Positions 11,441-12,170 of a stretch of DNA of 12,170 nt are shown piece after piece. Made by a program: the position numbers and the translations under genes. Origin of the DNA: JAVKFF01 sp040226215. Lineage in GTDB: Bacteria > Pseudomonadota > Alphaproteobacteria > DSM-16000 > Inquilinaceae. The stretch covers positions 1 to 12,170 of the forward strand of contig JAVKFF010000037.1 of the NCBI GenBank assembly GCA_040226215.1, written 5' to 3'. Position 1 is the stretch's first letter. Each line of letters starts with the position of its first letter. The notes beneath the pieces are model-generated. The model did not search any database, was not told the origin of the DNA, and saw only the letters and a program-made list of their open reading frames with translations.

Positions 11441-11465
11441 AGAGGCGTGCGGCCGGCAAGCCTCT
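11441..11465. terminator. Hairpin between convergent rpoD and helicase genes
   Basis: AGAGGC (11441-11446) pairs with GCCTCT (11460-11465), and after a G/A mismatch TGC (11448-11450) pairs with GCA (11456-11458), leaving the loop GGCCG. It begins 13 bases after the rpoD stop, where a terminator for both converging genes would be expected. Neither side has a clear T-run, so intrinsic termination is only possible. Confidence 0.35.
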
Positions 11466-11578
11466 CTCAGCCTGTCTGATAGATACCGCTTCAGTCCGCC
11501 TGATCGGTACCTCTTCAGTCCGCCTGATCGATATTTCTTCAGTCCGCCTGATCGGTACCTCTTCAGTCCGCCTGATCG
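11465..11578. repeat. 24-base tandem repeat spanning the helicase stop codon
   Basis: The 18-base core CTTCAGTCCGCCTGATCG is identical at 11489, 11513, 11537 and 11561, exactly 24 bases apart. The remaining 6 bases vary (GTACCT, ATATTT, GTACCT). A degenerate fifth copy (about 16 of 24 matches) precedes it at 11465-11488. The copy at 11561 encodes the last residues DQAD and TGA of the helicase gene on the minus strand. Because 24 is a multiple of three, each further unit repeats GAT CAG GCG GAC TGA in the same frame. The repeat looks like in-place amplification of the gene's end. Confidence 0.9.
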
Positions 11579-12170
11579 GCGGGGACGACGAAGCTGTCCA
11601 TGACCTTCTTTTCGCCGGCGTGGTCGAAGTCGATGGTGAGCTTGTCGTTGTCGGCGCCGGCGACGGTGCCGTAGCCGAACTTGCGGTGGAAGACGCGGTC
11701 GCCGTCGCGAAAGGGGGTGGCCGGGCGGGGGCGCGGTGCGACCTCGTAGGAGGCGCCATCGAGGGTGACGGGCGGGCGCGACGGGCTTTTGCGGTAGCCG
11801 CCGCCCTCCGCGAATCCCTGGCCCATATGGCGCGGCGCCTGCCAGAGCACGGTCGGCTCGCGCAGGGCGCCGGCACCGAGGCCGGGGTCGCTCTCCACCG
11901 CGGCGTGCTCGTCGGGCAGCTCGTCCACAAAGCGCGAGGGCAGGGTGGAGGTCCACTGGCCGTGGATGCGCCGGTTGGCAGCGGCGGAGACGTAGGCGCG
12001 GTGCTTGGCTCGGGTGAGGCCGACATAGGCGAGGCGACGCTCCTCCTCGAGGCCGGCGATGCCGGTCTCGTCCATCGCCCGCTGATTGGGGAAGACGCCC
12101 TCCTCCCAGCCGGGCAGGAAGACATGGGCGAACTCCAGGCCCTTGGCGGCGTGCAGGGTCATCAGGCTGA
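11563..12170 (-). CDS. UvrD/PcrA-type superfamily 1 helicase, C-terminal part
   Basis: The frame is open across the right edge, so only about the last 201 residues are present. They begin in SF1A motif V (SLMTLHAAKGLEF, followed by AHVFLPGWEEGVFPNQRA) and include motif VI (EEERRLAYVGLTRAKHR), which contact ATP and single-stranded DNA. After a Pro/Arg-rich linker comes a Tudor-like fold (about the last 50 residues: FRDGDRVFHRKFGYGTV, then DNDKLTIDFDHAGEKKVMDSFV), which in UvrD and PcrA mediates RNA polymerase binding. It is probably UvrD or PcrA, acting in nucleotide excision repair, mismatch repair or conflict resolution. The symbol is left blank because the helicase core lies outside the window. 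It converges on rpoD, and the stop codon at 11563-11565 lies inside a 24-base tandem repeat. Confidence 0.93.
   Translation of the reverse strand, partial: SLMTLHAAKGLEFAHVFLPGWEEGVFPNQRAMDETGIAGLEEERRLAYVGLTRAKHRAYVSAAANRRIHGQWTSTLPSRFVDELPDEHAAVESDPGLGAGALREPTVLWQAPRHMGQGFAEGGGYRKSPSRPPVTLDGASYEVAPRPRPATPFRDGDRVFHRKFGYGTVAGADNDKLTIDFDHAGEKKVMDSFVVPADQAD

Noticed and set aside
11489..11578. CRISPR array
   Set aside because: The 24-base units are directly abutting with no unique spacers, and no cas genes are present.

Overview
This 12,170-base window is very GC-rich (roughly 70% by eye) with strong G/C preference at third codon positions. The protein families and gene order (carA-carB-greA on one strand, diverging from yqeY-dnaG-rpoD on the other) are those expected of an Alphaproteobacterium, probably a Rhodospirillales-like lineage. 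The placement is inferred from synteny, composition and the REP-type repeats, not from a search. Most of the window is core housekeeping chromosome: no CRISPR array, insertion sequence, tRNA or rRNA was seen.

Layout. (1) Bases 1-693 (+): end of an open frame resembling a phage terminase small subunit, with a Pro/Gly/Thr/Ala repeat at its N-terminal side and a sharply AT-rich patch of about 12 codons. (2) Bases 694-1035: non-coding and full of palindromes, with three REP-like hairpins and one compound element bounded by GAGGAC/GTCCTC. (3) Bases 1036-6231 (-): greA, carB and carA, transcribed carA to carB to greA. They supply carbamoyl phosphate for pyrimidines and arginine, plus a transcript-cleavage factor. 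A heat-shock-like promoter candidate sits in front of greA. (4) Bases 6232-6499: divergent control region between carA and yqeY. (5) Bases 6500-6955 (+): yqeY. (6) Bases 6956-7236: a second, better preserved copy of the compound element as a roughly 70-base inverted repeat. (7) Bases 7237-9087 (+): dnaG primase. (8) Bases 9088-9331: rpoD upstream region with a strong hairpin. (9) Bases 9332-11428 (+): rpoD with a long acidic insert. (10) Bases 11429-11562: convergent gap with a hairpin and a 24-base tandem repeat that begins inside the last codons of the next gene. (11) Bases 11563-12170 (-): C-terminal part of a UvrD/PcrA-type helicase that continues past the right edge.

The right half is a variant of the macromolecular-synthesis cluster (primase plus primary sigma factor, here led by yqeY). 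The left half is the car operon with greA. I found no convincing new multi-gene system. The features most worth attention are the repeats: a two-copy palindromic element between housekeeping genes, and a tandem repeat that duplicates the end of the helicase gene together with its stop codon.
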